A stretch of DNA of 64,000 nucleotides from Devosia naphthalenivorans (GTDB lineage: Bacteria; Pseudomonadota; Alphaproteobacteria; Rhizobiales; Devosiaceae): positions 62,001 to 126,000 of the forward strand of contig NZ_PYVW01000006.1 in assembly GCF_003056355.1 (NCBI RefSeq). Reading direction: 5' to 3'. The notes beneath the pieces were generated by a model. It made no database searches, was not told where the DNA came from, and saw only the letters and a list, made by a program, of their open reading frames with translations. The translations under genes were made by a program, and so were the position numbers. This document shows, one piece after another, positions 1 to 9,007 of this stretch; the stretch's first letter is position 1, and every line of letters begins with the position of its first letter.

Positions 1-811
1 CCGAAACCTTGCGCACCGTCTCGACCACCTGGCGCACGGAATAGCCCTGCCCATAAGCGCAGTTGATAGTCGTGCTTTCTCCGCCCGCCCGCAAGTGCTT
101 GAGCAGCAGCGCATGGGCGGCGATCAGGTCGGTGACGTGGATATAGTCCCGCACGCAGGTGCCGTCGGGGGTTTCATAGTCGGTGCCGAAGATATCCATC
201 TTTTCGCGCTGGCCCAGTGCCGTCTGGCAGGCGACCTTGATCAGGTGCGTGGCAAAGGGCGTGGATTGGCCACTGCGCTTGGCCGGATCGGCACCGGCCA
301 CATTGAAATAACGCAGCACGCCAAAGGTCAGCGGATGGGCGGCCGCAACATCGGCCAGCATCATTTCGGTCATCAGCTTGGAGCGCCCATAGGGCGACAT
401 CGGGCTGAGCGGCGTGGTTTCGACCACCGGATCAAGACCGGTCATGCCGTAGACCGCAGCTGTCGAGGAAAAGATGAAGCTCTTGACGCCGCCCAGCACT
501 GCGGCCTCGATCAAATTGCGCGAAGTGGCGGTGTTGTTGCCGTAGTATTTGAGCGGATTGGAGACCGACTCGGGCACCACGATGGACCCGGCGAAATGGA
601 TGATCTCGGTGATGCCGTGCTTGTCGATTAGGCCGCGCACGAAATCAATGTCGCCGGCATTGCCCTGTTCGAAAATCGCGCGGCCATCGATTGCCCAATC
701 GAAGCCGGTCGACAGATTGTCCAGGACGACTACGGTTTCGCCCGCATCTGTCAGGTTAAGCACCATATGGCTGCCGATATAGCCCGCGCCGCCGGTAACC
801 AGTACTGCCAT
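1..811 (-). CDS. galE: UDP-glucose 4-epimerase GalE (partial, C-terminus beyond window)
   Basis: The minus strand, read from an ATG at 811, begins MAVLVTGGAGYIGSHMVLNL, the GxxGxxG Rossmann signature of GalE-type short-chain epimerases. The catalytic S-S-T (in FIFSSTAAVYG) and YGRSK motifs follow, then RYFNVAGADP and RDYIHVTDL, all diagnostic of GalE. It interconverts UDP-glucose and UDP-galactose with bound NAD in the cytoplasm. About 270 of the usual 325-330 residues are present; the rest lies before base 1. It is divergent from galU, which makes UDP-glucose, so both probably feed surface-polysaccharide synthesis. The family call is secure; exact substrate specificity is inferred. Confidence 0.93.
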   Translation of the reverse strand, partial: MAVLVTGGAGYIGSHMVLNLTDAGETVVVLDNLSTGFDWAIDGRAIFEQGNAGDIDFVRGLIDKHGITEIIHFAGSIVVPESVSNPLKYYGNNTATSRNLIEAAVLGGVKSFIFSSTAAVYGMTGLDPVVETTPLSPMSPYGRSKLMTEMMLADVAAAHPLTFGVLRYFNVAGADPAKRSGQSTPFATHLIKVACQTALGQREKMDIFGTDYETPDGTCVRDYIHVTDLIAAHALLLKHLRAGGESTTINCAYGQGYSVRQVVETVRKVS

Positions 812-906
812 CCATTAACCCCTAATGTGCAAACGCTATTTTGCCGTGATGTTATCGCAGAGAAGTTGCGATAGCTTTACGCCCAAATCGAGATGGAGTG
901 CTTACA

Positions 907-1791
907 TTGCCTAAACGCGTCAGAACAGCCGTCTTTCCCGTGGCTGGCCTTGGGACACGGTTTCTCCCAGCCACCAAGGCACTGCCCAAGGAAATGCTGA
1001 CGGTCGTCGATCGCCCGCTGATCCAATACGCGGTGGAGGAAGCGCGCGAAGCCGGCATCGAGCACTTCGTGTTTGTGACCGGGCGCAACAAGGGCGTGAT
1101 CGAAGACCATTTCGACCGGCAGTTCGAGCTGGAAACCACGCTGGAAGTGCGCGGCAAGACCGCAGCATTGAACGAGTTGCGCAAGGACCTGCCCTCCGCC
1201 GGACGGACCAGCTTTACCCGCCAGCAGGAGCCGCTGGGTCTCGGCCACGCGGTCTGGTGCGCACGCGACATCGTCGGCGATAACCCGTTCGCGCTGCTGC
1301 TGCCGGACATGCTGTTCAAGGGCGAGCCGGGCGTGCTGCGCCAGATGATGGACGCCTATGAGGAAACCGGCGGCAATGTGATTGCCGTTGAAGAAGTGCC
1401 AGAACAGGACGTCTCCGCCTATGGCGTCATCGCGCGTGGCGATGGTCCCGATAGCGGTTTCAAGATTACCGGCATGGTGGAAAAGCCCAAGCGGGAGGAC
1501 GCGCCGTCCAACCTCATCATCTCGGGCCGCTATATTCTGCAACCGGAAGTCTTCACCCTGCTGGCGGATCAGCCGCGCGGCGCCGGCGGCGAAATCCAGA
1601 TCACCGACGCCATGCAGACGTTGATGCAGACGCAGAATTTCACCGGCGTGAAGTACCAGGGGCAGAGTTTCGACTGCGGCTCCAAGATCGGCTTCCTGAC
1701 CGCCAATGTCGTTTATGCGCTGGACCGCGACGATATCCGCGATGGCTTCGTCAAGGAATTGCGCAAGCTCGATCTGGGCGACCAGCTCTAG
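907..1791 (+). CDS. galU: UTP--glucose-1-phosphate uridylyltransferase GalU
   Basis: Forms UDP-glucose from UTP and glucose-1-phosphate in the cytoplasm. The N-terminal nucleotide-binding segment (AVFPVAGLGTRFLPATKA, then LPKEMLTVVDRPLIQYAVEEA) is nearly the family consensus, and later VTGRNKGVIEDHFD, KPKREDAPSNLIISGRYIL and GGEIQITDAM are typical of bacterial GalU. I prefer TTG at 907 because GGAG at 895-898 lies 8 nt upstream and homologues usually start MPKRVR. A GTG at 898 would add three residues. Length (about 294 aa) is normal. It is divergent from galE across about 95 bp. A 75-bp palindromic repeat follows the stop. Confidence 0.95.
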   Translation: MPKRVRTAVFPVAGLGTRFLPATKALPKEMLTVVDRPLIQYAVEEAREAGIEHFVFVTGRNKGVIEDHFDRQFELETTLEVRGKTAALNELRKDLPSAGRTSFTRQQEPLGLGHAVWCARDIVGDNPFALLLPDMLFKGEPGVLRQMMDAYEETGGNVIAVEEVPEQDVSAYGVIARGDGPDSGFKITGMVEKPKREDAPSNLIISGRYILQPEVFTLLADQPRGAGGEIQITDAMQTLMQTQNFTGVKYQGQSFDCGSKIGFLTANVVYALDRDDIRDGFVKELRKLDLGDQL

Positions 1792-1818
1792 GTTGCGTGG
1801 ACCTTTTCAATTTCGCCG

Positions 1819-1893
1819 CGTCATTCCCGCGAAGGCGGGAATTCCACTTCCCTTCGGCACAAAAGTGGGATTCCCGCGTTCGCGGGAATGACG
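1819..1893. repeat. 75-bp palindromic dispersed repeat (REP-like), copy 1
   Basis: The element starts CGTCATTCCCGCG and ends with its exact inverse CGCGGGAATGACG. Inside there is a second inverted pair (TTCCACTT with AAGTGGGA) around a short loop, so it could fold into a cruciform or a long hairpin. It lies in the convergent gap between galU and the outer-membrane protein gene. A second 75-bp copy is at 35885-35959 and a half copy at 7520-7546. It may also act as a bidirectional terminator. Confidence 0.9.
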
Positions 1894-1945
1894 ACGTGGG
1901 GATTCATGCCTGCTGTTAGCAAAATCGCTAGATTGCCCACACGCT

Positions 1946-3226
1946 CTAGCGCGAAACGGTGACGCCCATGGTGACCCTGTGGGCGTCTTCAACGCCATCG
2001 ACCGAGCTATCTGTGCGGTCATAGCCATAGTCGGCCGTCACGGCGGTATGGGCGTTTACAGCGTAGTCGGCGCCCACGCCCCAGCCATAGGCGCGCTCGG
2101 TTTCATCGCTTCCGTCGAACCGCGTTGAGCTTATGCCCGCCAGTGCACGCAGCTCCAGCCAGCGATTGACGGTGTAGCCAAGGTCCAGATCCGCCGCATA
2201 TTCGATCCGGGTGGTGCCGCTGCTATCCGGCTCCGGCGGAGCCACGATCGTGCTGAAGCCGGCGGCAATGCGCCAGGTGGGATCGGGCCGATAGGTGATG
2301 CTGACATCATAGAGCTGGGTGGTGAATTCGCCCAGGCTTGCCTCATCGAAGCGGCGCAGATTGAGGCCCGTCGATAGGCTCGCCTCAAGCGTTTCGCCCC
2401 ATCGTCCGGTGACGCCGCCTTCGATCGTTCCATCCGTGGCGTCGGTCTTGATCAGGAGGGCCGACGAGGGCTGGTCGAACACGTCGCGGCCCAGGCCTGC
2501 CTGCCCGAACACCTCGAAGATCGGCGTCACCTGGAAGCCGACGCGCAAGCCGGTGTCGAGCGACCACACGTCACTGTCGCTATTGTCCTCGGTGCTGCCA
2601 TCGTTGCGTAGTGTTTCGCCATAGACCGTGCGCTGCGCCGCCCCGGTGAGGCCCACATTGAACTTGCCGAACCGGCGGGTGACGCCCAGATCGAAGCCGC
2701 CAGTGCGCGTTTCGGGTGCCACGGCAATATCGCTGCCGACGCCGGGCGTGCCCGCAATATCCTGGGTCAGGGAGAAATTGGCGCCGGCGGAAAGGGATGT
2801 GTCACGATCGAGCTCATAACCACCCGATAGATCGAGCCGCAGGTCGGTGACGTCGATATGTTCTTCCTGCGGACGCACGATCTCGGCGCTGGTCGTGATG
2901 TTGATCGCCGAACGGCTGCCCTGGTGATCGAAACTGATGGTGGGGACCAGCCGCACATCGAACCGTTCGCCGGCGGTCGCCTTGGTGTAGGTACCACGGA
3001 GGGCGGTCGACCAATCGATGTCGAAAAATGGATCATAGGGTTCGCTCAGCTCGTCGCCGCTGGCCAAAACAGGCTCCGCGGGGTAGAGCCCCGGCTGCAG
3101 GCGCTCGCTATCTGCCTCGGAGCCGTCGCCACTTGCATGGTCCGGCGCGGCCAACGCGGGCGTGGCAAGGCAGACAGCGCACAGCATGCCCCACCGCCAT
3201 GTCCAATGCCGCAACGCCAGGGCCAA
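1946..3226 (-). CDS. Outer-membrane beta-barrel protein
   Basis: The protein has an N-terminal signal peptide (RWGMLCAVCLATPALAAP), an acidic linker (DHASGDGSEADSERL) and then many alternating polar/hydrophobic strands rich in Gly, Asp, Thr and aromatic residues (GGYELDRDTSLSAGANFSL, GGFDLGVTRRFGKFNVGLTG, VNRWLELRALAGISSTRFDG). It ends in a strand with a terminal aromatic/Arg pattern (RVTMGVTVSR), as expected for an outer-membrane barrel. The frame is open to a TTG at 3289, but I favour TTG at 3226: a GGAG lies 6 nt upstream and this start places the signal peptide at the N-terminus. Function is unknown. Related barrels are often annotated as putative polysaccharide or pore proteins, but I see nothing that decides this. 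Confidence 0.75.
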   Translation of the reverse strand: MALALRHWTWRWGMLCAVCLATPALAAPDHASGDGSEADSERLQPGLYPAEPVLASGDELSEPYDPFFDIDWSTALRGTYTKATAGERFDVRLVPTISFDHQGSRSAINITTSAEIVRPQEEHIDVTDLRLDLSGGYELDRDTSLSAGANFSLTQDIAGTPGVGSDIAVAPETRTGGFDLGVTRRFGKFNVGLTGAAQRTVYGETLRNDGSTEDNSDSDVWSLDTGLRVGFQVTPIFEVFGQAGLGRDVFDQPSSALLIKTDATDGTIEGGVTGRWGETLEASLSTGLNLRRFDEASLGEFTTQLYDVSITYRPDPTWRIAAGFSTIVAPPEPDSSGTTRIEYAADLDLGYTVNRWLELRALAGISSTRFDGSDETERAYGWGVGADYAVNAHTAVTADYGYDRTDSSVDGVEDAHRVTMGVTVSR

Positions 3227-3342
3227 GGTCTGCTCCGCTAGCCTGAATGAGGAGGATGAGCCTCCATGGCTCGCGCACACCCAAGACAATCGCGGCCGAG
3301 GTCACAGTTTCATTGTATGGTTAAGGAACCGTTGCGCAGCGG

Positions 3343-3795
3343 CTAGCTTTTGGGCTCCACCGCCAACACGCTGCCATTGCTGCCGACGATCCTGACGCGC
3401 GTGCCGGCCGGCAGATCATCACCGGAAACCCGCCAGATCGTGTCGCCGAGCACCACCCGACCAAAGCCCTGCTCGATAGGTTCGGCTAGCACCGCCTCCT
3501 GCCCGATCAACTGGTCGGCACGGCGGTTGAGGTAGGGGCTGTCGGTTTTTTGTGGCCGATTGCGGCTATAGCGGAGCCAGACTACGATGGAACCCAGCGA
3601 CAGTACGCCGAAGATCAGCCATTGCAGCGGCCACCCGATCGGCTGAAACAGCAGCATGAGCCCGGTTATGATCCCCGCGACACCCATCCAGACCAGGATG
3701 CCGCCGGGCAGGACCAGCTCCAGCGCCAGCAATATCAAGCCGGCGATGATCCAGGACCAGGGGCCGTTGGCTGCGATGAAATCCACGATCTGCAT
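3343..3795 (-). CDS. NfeD-family membrane protein
   Basis: The 150-residue protein has two to three hydrophobic segments (WIIAGLILLALELVLPGGIL, VAGIITGLMLLF, LIFGVLSLGSIVVWLRY) followed by a C-terminal OB-fold (GQEAVLAEPIEQGFGRVVLGDTIWRVSGDDLPAGTRVRIVG), the short NfeD architecture. NfeD proteins partner with slipins/stomatins in membrane microdomain assembly and quality control. The slipin gene lies 11 nt upstream on the same strand, as in most bacteria, so the two are almost certainly co-transcribed. The length suits the short NfeD class that lacks the ClpP-like protease domain. Confidence 0.9.
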   Translation of the reverse strand: MQIVDFIAANGPWSWIIAGLILLALELVLPGGILVWMGVAGIITGLMLLFQPIGWPLQWLIFGVLSLGSIVVWLRYSRNRPQKTDSPYLNRRADQLIGQEAVLAEPIEQGFGRVVLGDTIWRVSGDDLPAGTRVRIVGSNGSVLAVEPKS

Positions 3796-3806
3796 GGCGC
3801 CTCGCG

Positions 3807-4793
3807 TTATTGGCCGGCTGAAGGGGGACGGGCCGATCGCACCGGATTGGGTGCAGCCCCGCCAAAGACTTCCCTGGCGATCTCGGCAATGCCGCCGATC
3901 GAGCCGATGACGCTGGCAGCCTCGACGGGCAACATCAGCACCTTCTGGTTGGGCGATGTCGCAATGCTTTCGAGCGCCTTGATGTAATTGTTGGCGACGA
4001 AATAGTTGATCGCCTGAACATTGCCGGACGCGATGGCGTCGCTCACCATCTGAGTCGCCTTGGCTTCGGCTTCCGCCGAGCGTTCGCGGGCTTCGGCGTC
4101 ACGGAACGCGGCCTCGCGCCGGCCTTCGGCTTCCAGTACCTGGGCCTGCTTGGCGCCTTCCGCCTGCAGGATCGCCGACTGACGGCGCCCTTCTGCTTCC
4201 AGGATTGCCGCACGCTTTTCGCGCTCGGCCTTCATCTGCCGGCCCATGGATTCGACCAGGTCCTTGGGCGGATCGATGTCCTTGATCTCGATGCGCGTGA
4301 TCTTGATCCCCCAGGGCGAAACGGCCGTATCCACGACCCGCAGCAGCCGCTCGTTGATTTCGTCGCGGTGGCTGAGCAGTTCGTCGAGATCCATCGATCC
4401 CATGACGGTACGGATATTGGTCATGGTGAGGTTCAGGATGGCGTTCTCGAGCCCCGAGATTTCGTAGGCCGCCGCAGCCGCATCGAGGATCTGGTAGAAC
4501 GTTACGCCATTGGCCGTGATCGAAGCGTTGTCGCGGGTGATGACTTCCTGATGGGGAACGTCGAGTACCTGTTCCATGACGTTGATCTTCTTGCCCACGC
4601 CGTCGATGAACGGGACAATGAGATTGAGACCGGGCTTGAGGGTGCGGGTATATTTGCCAAACCGCTCGATGGTATAATTGTAGCCCTGCGGCACCTGCTT
4701 GGCCCCTGCGAACAATACGAGCAGCGCCAGAACACCGAGAGCGATCAGGGTTATGCTGAGCCCGTCAAGTGCAAAGCCGTCCAGCAAGTCCAT
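3807..4793 (-). CDS. SPFH/band 7 slipin (QmcA/stomatin-like)
   Basis: A single N-terminal transmembrane helix ([20 protein letters not shown]) is followed by the SPFH domain, with the hallmark [43 protein letters not shown] and the conserved stretch [19 protein letters not shown] long Ala/Glu/Arg-rich coiled coil follows (about residues 185-260, repeated AEGRR and AEGAK units), which drives ring oligomerisation. At 328 aa it matches QmcA/paraslipins. It is an integral inner-membrane scaffold thought to organise lipid domains and regulate proteases such as FtsH. It is first in an operon with nfeD. Confidence 0.93.
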   Translation of the reverse strand: MDLLDGFALDGLSITLIALGVLALLVLFAGAKQVPQGYNYTIERFGKYTRTLKPGLNLIVPFIDGVGKKINVMEQVLDVPHQEVITRDNASITANGVTFYQILDAAAAAYEISGLENAILNLTMTNIRTVMGSMDLDELLSHRDEINERLLRVVDTAVSPWGIKITRIEIKDIDPPKDLVESMGRQMKAEREKRAAILEAEGRRQSAILQAEGAKQAQVLEAEGRREAAFRDAEARERSAEAEAKATQMVSDAIASGNVQAINYFVANNYIKALESIATSPNQKVLMLPVEAASVIGSIGGIAEIAREVFGGAAPNPVRSARPPSAGQ

Positions 4794-4927
4794 GCCGATT
4801 CTCCCTCGGATATTTGTTGCACGACCTTATGGACGGCAAGGTTGCGGCGCAACGGCTTCGCGACGCGGAACAAAGCTGAGGAGAGACTCGTTGGAACGGC
4901 AGGATAGTTCCGTGACCAGAGTGTACC

Positions 4928-7510
4928 ATGATGGCCAGCAAAGCTGACACCTTGCTCAAGGAATACCAGGCCAAGCGGGACTTCACCAAGACGCAGGAAC
5001 CCTCCGGCTCGCGCGAGAGCAGCTCCGGCAAGCAAGGCAATAGCTTCGTCGTGCAGAAACACGACGCGACGCGCCTACATTACGATTTTCGCATCGAGCT
5101 GGACGGCGTGCTCAAGAGCTGGGCGGTAACCAAGGGCCCCTCCGACAATCCCACCGACAAACGGCTCGCCGTGAGGGTTGAGGATCACCCGGTGGAGTAC
5201 GGCAGTTTCGAGGGAACCATCCCCGAGAACGAATATGGCGGGGGCACCGTGATGCTCTGGGACGAGGGCACCTGGGAGCCCATCGGCGATCCGCATGAAG
5301 GGCTGGAAAACGGCGACCTCAAGATGCGCATCAATGGGCATCGGATGAAGGGCGAGTGGGTTCTGGTCCACATGAAGGGCCGCGACACCAAGCGCAAATC
5401 AGGTCCGGCACGCGAGAACTGGCTGCTGATCAAGCACAAGGACGATCACGCCACCGACGGCAAAATCCTGACGGAGAAGTTCACCACCTCCATTTCCACC
5501 GGACGCGATCTGGACGGCATCGCCAAGGGGCTCAAGCCCAAGAAGAAGACCGCCACCAAGCCAGACGCCGTGTGGCACTCCGATGCGGCCAAGGCCGTAG
5601 ACAATCCCGTGCCGGCCAAGCGCGGCGCAACCGCCAAGCCGTTCCCGAAATATCGCAGCCCGCAATTGGCGACCCTCGCAACAGAGGTGCCCGAGAGCAG
5701 CGGCTGGCTGTTCGAGATGAAATATGACGGCTATCGCTGCCTGGCTGCGATTTCCGGCGATCAGGTGAAGCTCTATACCCGCACTGGCAAGGACTGGACC
5801 GACAAATTCGCGGCAATCGTGCCGCCCCTGACGCGCATTACCAAGGGAACCGCGCTGATAGACGGCGAACTCTGCGCCTTCGACAGCAAGGGACGCGCGG
5901 ATTTCTCGACGCTCAAGGACCATCTCTCCAACGGTGGTCCCCTCACCTATTTCGCTTTCGATCTGATCGAGCAGGACGGGGCCGATCTGGTCAGGCTGCC
6001 TCTGGTGGAGCGCAAGGCACGGCTCGAAAAATTGCTCGGAAAGATCGAGCAATCCTCGCTGGTGCAATTTTCGGCTCACGTCACCGGCAATGGCCAGAAG
6101 GTGTTCGATGCCGTCTGCCGCGAAGGCCATGAGGGCATCATTGCCAAGAACGCCAATGCGCCCTATCGCAACGAGCGAACGCGTGACTGGCTCAAGATCA
6201 AATGCGCCAAGCGGCAGGAGTTTGTCATTGCCGGCTGGACGCCGTCGACCAAACGAAAGCACTTTGCTTCCCTGCTGCTGGGTACCTGGGAAGACGGCAA
6301 GCTGGTCTATCGCGGCAGGGTCGGCACCGGCTTCAACCAGAAAAGCGCGGAGGACCTGCAGGAGCGGCTGGATGACCTCGCTCGCAAGACCAGTCCTTTT
6401 TCAGCGGTACCAAGACCCGTTGCGCGGACCTCCAAATGGGTCTCGCCCGAGCTGGTCGCGGAGATTGGTTTCACTGAATTTACGCCTGATGGTGTGTTGC
6501 GACATCCATCCTTTTTGGCGTTGCGTGAGGACAAGCCTGCGCCGGAGGTGAAGCTCGAGGAACCGGTGGCACCTTCGAAAGCATCCCCTGCCCTCAGTTC
6601 CGAAGCCGGGATCAATGCGGCCGAGGCCGCCGGCGTCAAGCTGACCAGCCCTGATCGCGTGGTCTATCCCGGCCAGGGCGTCACCAAGGCGCATCTCGTC
6701 GCTTATTACGCAGCCGTCGCCGAACGCATGTTGCCCTTTATCGAGAACCGGCCACTCAGCCTGCTACGGTGCCCGCAGGGACGGGCGAAGTACTGCTTTT
6801 TCCAGAAGCACGATACGGGCGGGTTTCCAGACGAGATGAAGTCCGTGTTGATTACGGAGAAGGACGGCGCCAAGGAAGATTACTTCTATATCGACGATCT
6901 GGGCGGGCTTATTGCCGGAACCCAGATGAATGTTCTGGAATGGCATCTCTGGGGCGCCCGGACCAAAAATGTCGAGCGCCCCGAGCGCATCATCTTCGAT
7001 ATCGACCCCGATGAAGGGCTGGGCTTTGAACATGTGCGCAGCGCCGCAACCGATATTCGCGCGGCACTGGACGATGTGGGCCTGCAGAGCTTTGCCCTTA
7101 TCAGTGGCGGCAAGGGCATTCACGTCATCGCACCGCTTGAGCCCGGTCTCGAATGGCCGGAGATCAAGGCATTCTGCAAGGCCTTCGCGCAGAACCTGGC
7201 CGAGCAATACCCCGACCGTTTCACCGCGAACATGAGCAAGGCCAAGCGCAAGGGCAAGCTGTTCATCGACTATCTGCGCAATGAGCGGGGCTCGACCGCC
7301 GTCGCGCCGTGGTCGAGCCGTTCGCGCGAAGGTGCCCCCGCAGCAGTGCCCGTAAGCTGGGACGAACTCAAGACCATCAAGGCCGCGAACCAGTTCAACC
7401 TTGCCGCCGCTGCCGAGCGCGCCAAACAGCCCGACCCGTGGAAGGACTATTTCTCCCTCAACCAGACGATCACCAAGACGATGCTGAAAAAAGCCGGGGC
7501 AACGTCATAA
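4928..7510 (+). CDS. ligD: ATP-dependent DNA ligase D (phosphoesterase-ligase-polymerase)
   Basis: This multidomain enzyme performs end-processing and ligation in bacterial non-homologous end joining. Residues about 40-190 are the 3'-phosphoesterase (HDATRLHYDFRIELDG, LKSWAVTKGPS, HPVEYGSFEGTIPENEYGGG). Residues about 245-540 are the ATP-dependent ligase, with adenylated Lys265 in EMKYDGYR and motifs DGELCAFD, HEGIIAKNA and DWLKIKC. Residues about 565-850 are the primase-polymerase, with metal-binding D691/D693 in FDIDPDEG and SGGKGIHV. The order PE-LIG-POL and length (860 aa) are typical of alphaproteobacteria. No Ku gene is in this window, so its partner must be elsewhere. No strong ribosome site precedes the ATG; a second ATG follows immediately. 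Confidence 0.96.
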   Translation: MMASKADTLLKEYQAKRDFTKTQEPSGSRESSSGKQGNSFVVQKHDATRLHYDFRIELDGVLKSWAVTKGPSDNPTDKRLAVRVEDHPVEYGSFEGTIPENEYGGGTVMLWDEGTWEPIGDPHEGLENGDLKMRINGHRMKGEWVLVHMKGRDTKRKSGPARENWLLIKHKDDHATDGKILTEKFTTSISTGRDLDGIAKGLKPKKKTATKPDAVWHSDAAKAVDNPVPAKRGATAKPFPKYRSPQLATLATEVPESSGWLFEMKYDGYRCLAAISGDQVKLYTRTGKDWTDKFAAIVPPLTRITKGTALIDGELCAFDSKGRADFSTLKDHLSNGGPLTYFAFDLIEQDGADLVRLPLVERKARLEKLLGKIEQSSLVQFSAHVTGNGQKVFDAVCREGHEGIIAKNANAPYRNERTRDWLKIKCAKRQEFVIAGWTPSTKRKHFASLLLGTWEDGKLVYRGRVGTGFNQKSAEDLQERLDDLARKTSPFSAVPRPVARTSKWVSPELVAEIGFTEFTPDGVLRHPSFLALREDKPAPEVKLEEPVAPSKASPALSSEAGINAAEAAGVKLTSPDRVVYPGQGVTKAHLVAYYAAVAERMLPFIENRPLSLLRCPQGRAKYCFFQKHDTGGFPDEMKSVLITEKDGAKEDYFYIDDLGGLIAGTQMNVLEWHLWGARTKNVERPERIIFDIDPDEGLGFEHVRSAATDIRAALDDVGLQSFALISGGKGIHVIAPLEPGLEWPEIKAFCKAFAQNLAEQYPDRFTANMSKAKRKGKLFIDYLRNERGSTAVAPWSSRSREGAPAAVPVSWDELKTIKAANQFNLAAAAERAKQPDPWKDYFSLNQTITKTMLKKAGATS

Positions 7511-7519
7511 AAAACTCGG

Positions 7520-7546
7520 CGTCATTCCCGCGAAAGCGGGAATGAC
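7520..7546. repeat. Half-length copy of the palindromic repeat
   Basis: The sequence CGTCATTCCCGCG, three bases, then the inverse GCGGGAATGAC forms a single hairpin. It lies in the 51-bp convergent gap between the ligD and modB stop codons, where it probably serves both genes as a transcription terminator. It matches the terminal arms of the 75-bp copies at 1819 and 35885. Confidence 0.85.
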
Positions 7547-7561
7547 ACTGTGGGAGGACAC

Positions 7562-8242
7562 CTAAGGCAGCGGCACGTTCAGGCGCCGGTCGAGAGCGAG
7601 GGTCAGTGCGATCACGAGGAACGCGAAGAGGACCATGCCCGCGGCGATCACATGCGCTTCGCCCCATTGCAGGCGTTCGACATAGTCATAGAGCGCGATG
7701 GCGATGACCTTGGTCTGGCCCGGAATATTGCCGCCGATCATCAGGACGACGCCGAATTCGCCGATCGTGTGCGCGAAGGTCATCAGCGCTCCGGTGATAT
7801 AGCCGGAGCGCGCGGAAGGCAGTGCGACGCGCCAGAACCGCTGCCAGTTCGAGGCGCCCAGGCTCGACGCCGCCTCTAGAGGATCGTTGCCGATGGCGAG
7901 GAACGCATTGCGCAGCGGCTGCACCATGAAGGGCATGGAGTAGAAGACCGAGCCGATCACCAGCCCGGTGAACGAGAACGCCAGCGTGCGCCCGCCCCAG
8001 AGCCCCGCGATCCAGCCACCCGGCCCATTCGGTCCCAAGGCGATCAGCAGGTAAAATCCCAAAACTGTCGGCGGCAGGACCAGGGGCATCGAGACAATGG
8101 CCCCGACGATCTCCCGGAAGCGGCTGCCGCTGCGCGCGAGCCACCAGGCGATGGGCGTGCCGATGACCAGAAGGATCAGCGTGTTGATGGCGGCCAGGGC
8201 CAGGGTCAGGCCAACTGGGGCCCAGATGTCATCAAGGCTCAC
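7562..8242 (-). CDS. modB: Molybdate ABC transporter permease ModB
   Basis: Integral membrane subunit that carries molybdate across the inner membrane. It has five to six hydrophobic segments. It also has LVLPPTVLGFYLL and the EAA loop LEAASSLGASNWQRFWRVALPSARSGYITG followed by HTIGEFGVVLMIGGNIPGQT, both close to the ModB consensus. Length (226 aa) is normal. It lies 9 nt downstream of modA on the same strand. No modC ATPase gene follows: the gene ends against the repeat and ligD, so the ATPase must be encoded elsewhere. Confidence 0.95.
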   Translation of the reverse strand: MSLDDIWAPVGLTLALAAINTLILLVIGTPIAWWLARSGSRFREIVGAIVSMPLVLPPTVLGFYLLIALGPNGPGGWIAGLWGGRTLAFSFTGLVIGSVFYSMPFMVQPLRNAFLAIGNDPLEAASSLGASNWQRFWRVALPSARSGYITGALMTFAHTIGEFGVVLMIGGNIPGQTKVIAIALYDYVERLQWGEAHVIAAGMVLFAFLVIALTLALDRRLNVPLP

Positions 8243-8251
8243 CGCGCGACC

Positions 8252-8989
8252 TCATTCCTCGGCAAGGTATCCGGCAGCTTCTATCACCCCGCGGGCGGCG
8301 CTGCCCTTGAGGAAGTCGAGATAGGCCCTGGCGGCAGGATTACCCGCTCCGGTTGTGAGCAGCACGGCATCCTGGCGGATCGATTGATGGTAGTCGCCGG
8401 GAACGATCCAGACATTGGACTTGCCGAGCACCTGACTTGCGGCGACGAAGCCTAGCTCAGCATTGCCCGTTTCAATGAATTGCAGGGTCTGCGTGATGTT
8501 TTCGCCCATCACCAGCTTTGGGCCGATGGCGTCAACAAGGCCAAACGCCTCGAGAACTTCGAGCGCGGCCGCACCATAGGGGGCGGTCCGCGGATCGGCT
8601 ATGGCGAGTTTGTCGAATTCACCGTTGGCCAGTGACGCCGCACCGTCGGCGATATCCAGCGAGGTGCTGTAGAGCGCCAGTCTTCCAACGGCATAGGTGA
8701 ACACGCTGCCTTCAACGCCCAGGCCCTCGGCCACCGCCTTGGCGGGACGCTCATCGTCGGCAGCAAGGAAGATTTCGAACGGCGCGCCCTGGCTGATCTG
8801 GGTGAAAAGCTGGCCGGTGGCGCCGAAGCTATAGGTGACCTGATGGCCGCTCGCCGCTTCGAACAGCGGCGCAAGCTCCTCGGCCACTTGGGTGAAATTA
8901 GCCGCAACAGCAACATGCACCTTGTCGGCATAAGCGGCTGGTGTCAGCAACAGCCCGGCCAAGAGCGTTCGGCTGAGCGCCCAGATCAT
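8252..8989 (-). CDS. modA: Periplasmic molybdate-binding protein ModA
   Basis: A signal peptide (LSRTLLAGLLLTPAAYA) is followed by VHVAVAANFTQVAEELAPLFE and YSFGATGQLFTQISQGAPFEIFLAADDERP, the characteristic ModA oxyanion-binding segments. Further on, TLQFIETGNAELGFVAASQV is also diagnostic. It binds molybdate (possibly tungstate) in the periplasm and delivers it to ModB. The gene starts only 18 nt after the stop of eda and 9 nt before modB, so an eda-modA-modB transcript is likely, which is an unusual pairing. Confidence 0.95.
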   Translation of the reverse strand: MIWALSRTLLAGLLLTPAAYADKVHVAVAANFTQVAEELAPLFEAASGHQVTYSFGATGQLFTQISQGAPFEIFLAADDERPAKAVAEGLGVEGSVFTYAVGRLALYSTSLDIADGAASLANGEFDKLAIADPRTAPYGAAALEVLEAFGLVDAIGPKLVMGENITQTLQFIETGNAELGFVAASQVLGKSNVWIVPGDYHQSIRQDAVLLTTGAGNPAARAYLDFLKGSAARGVIEAAGYLAEE

Positions 8990-9007
8990 CGGAAGCTGCC
9001 GGTTGCG

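Noticed and set aside
95..782. Plus-strand open frames opposite galE
   Set aside because: They lie antisense to a clearly conserved GalE reading and give compositionally biased protein without domains.
3316..3323. TTAACCAT-like CtrA half site (minus strand) upstream of the barrel protein gene
   Set aside because: A single half site of eight bases without the partner half is expected by chance; not enough for a regulatory claim.
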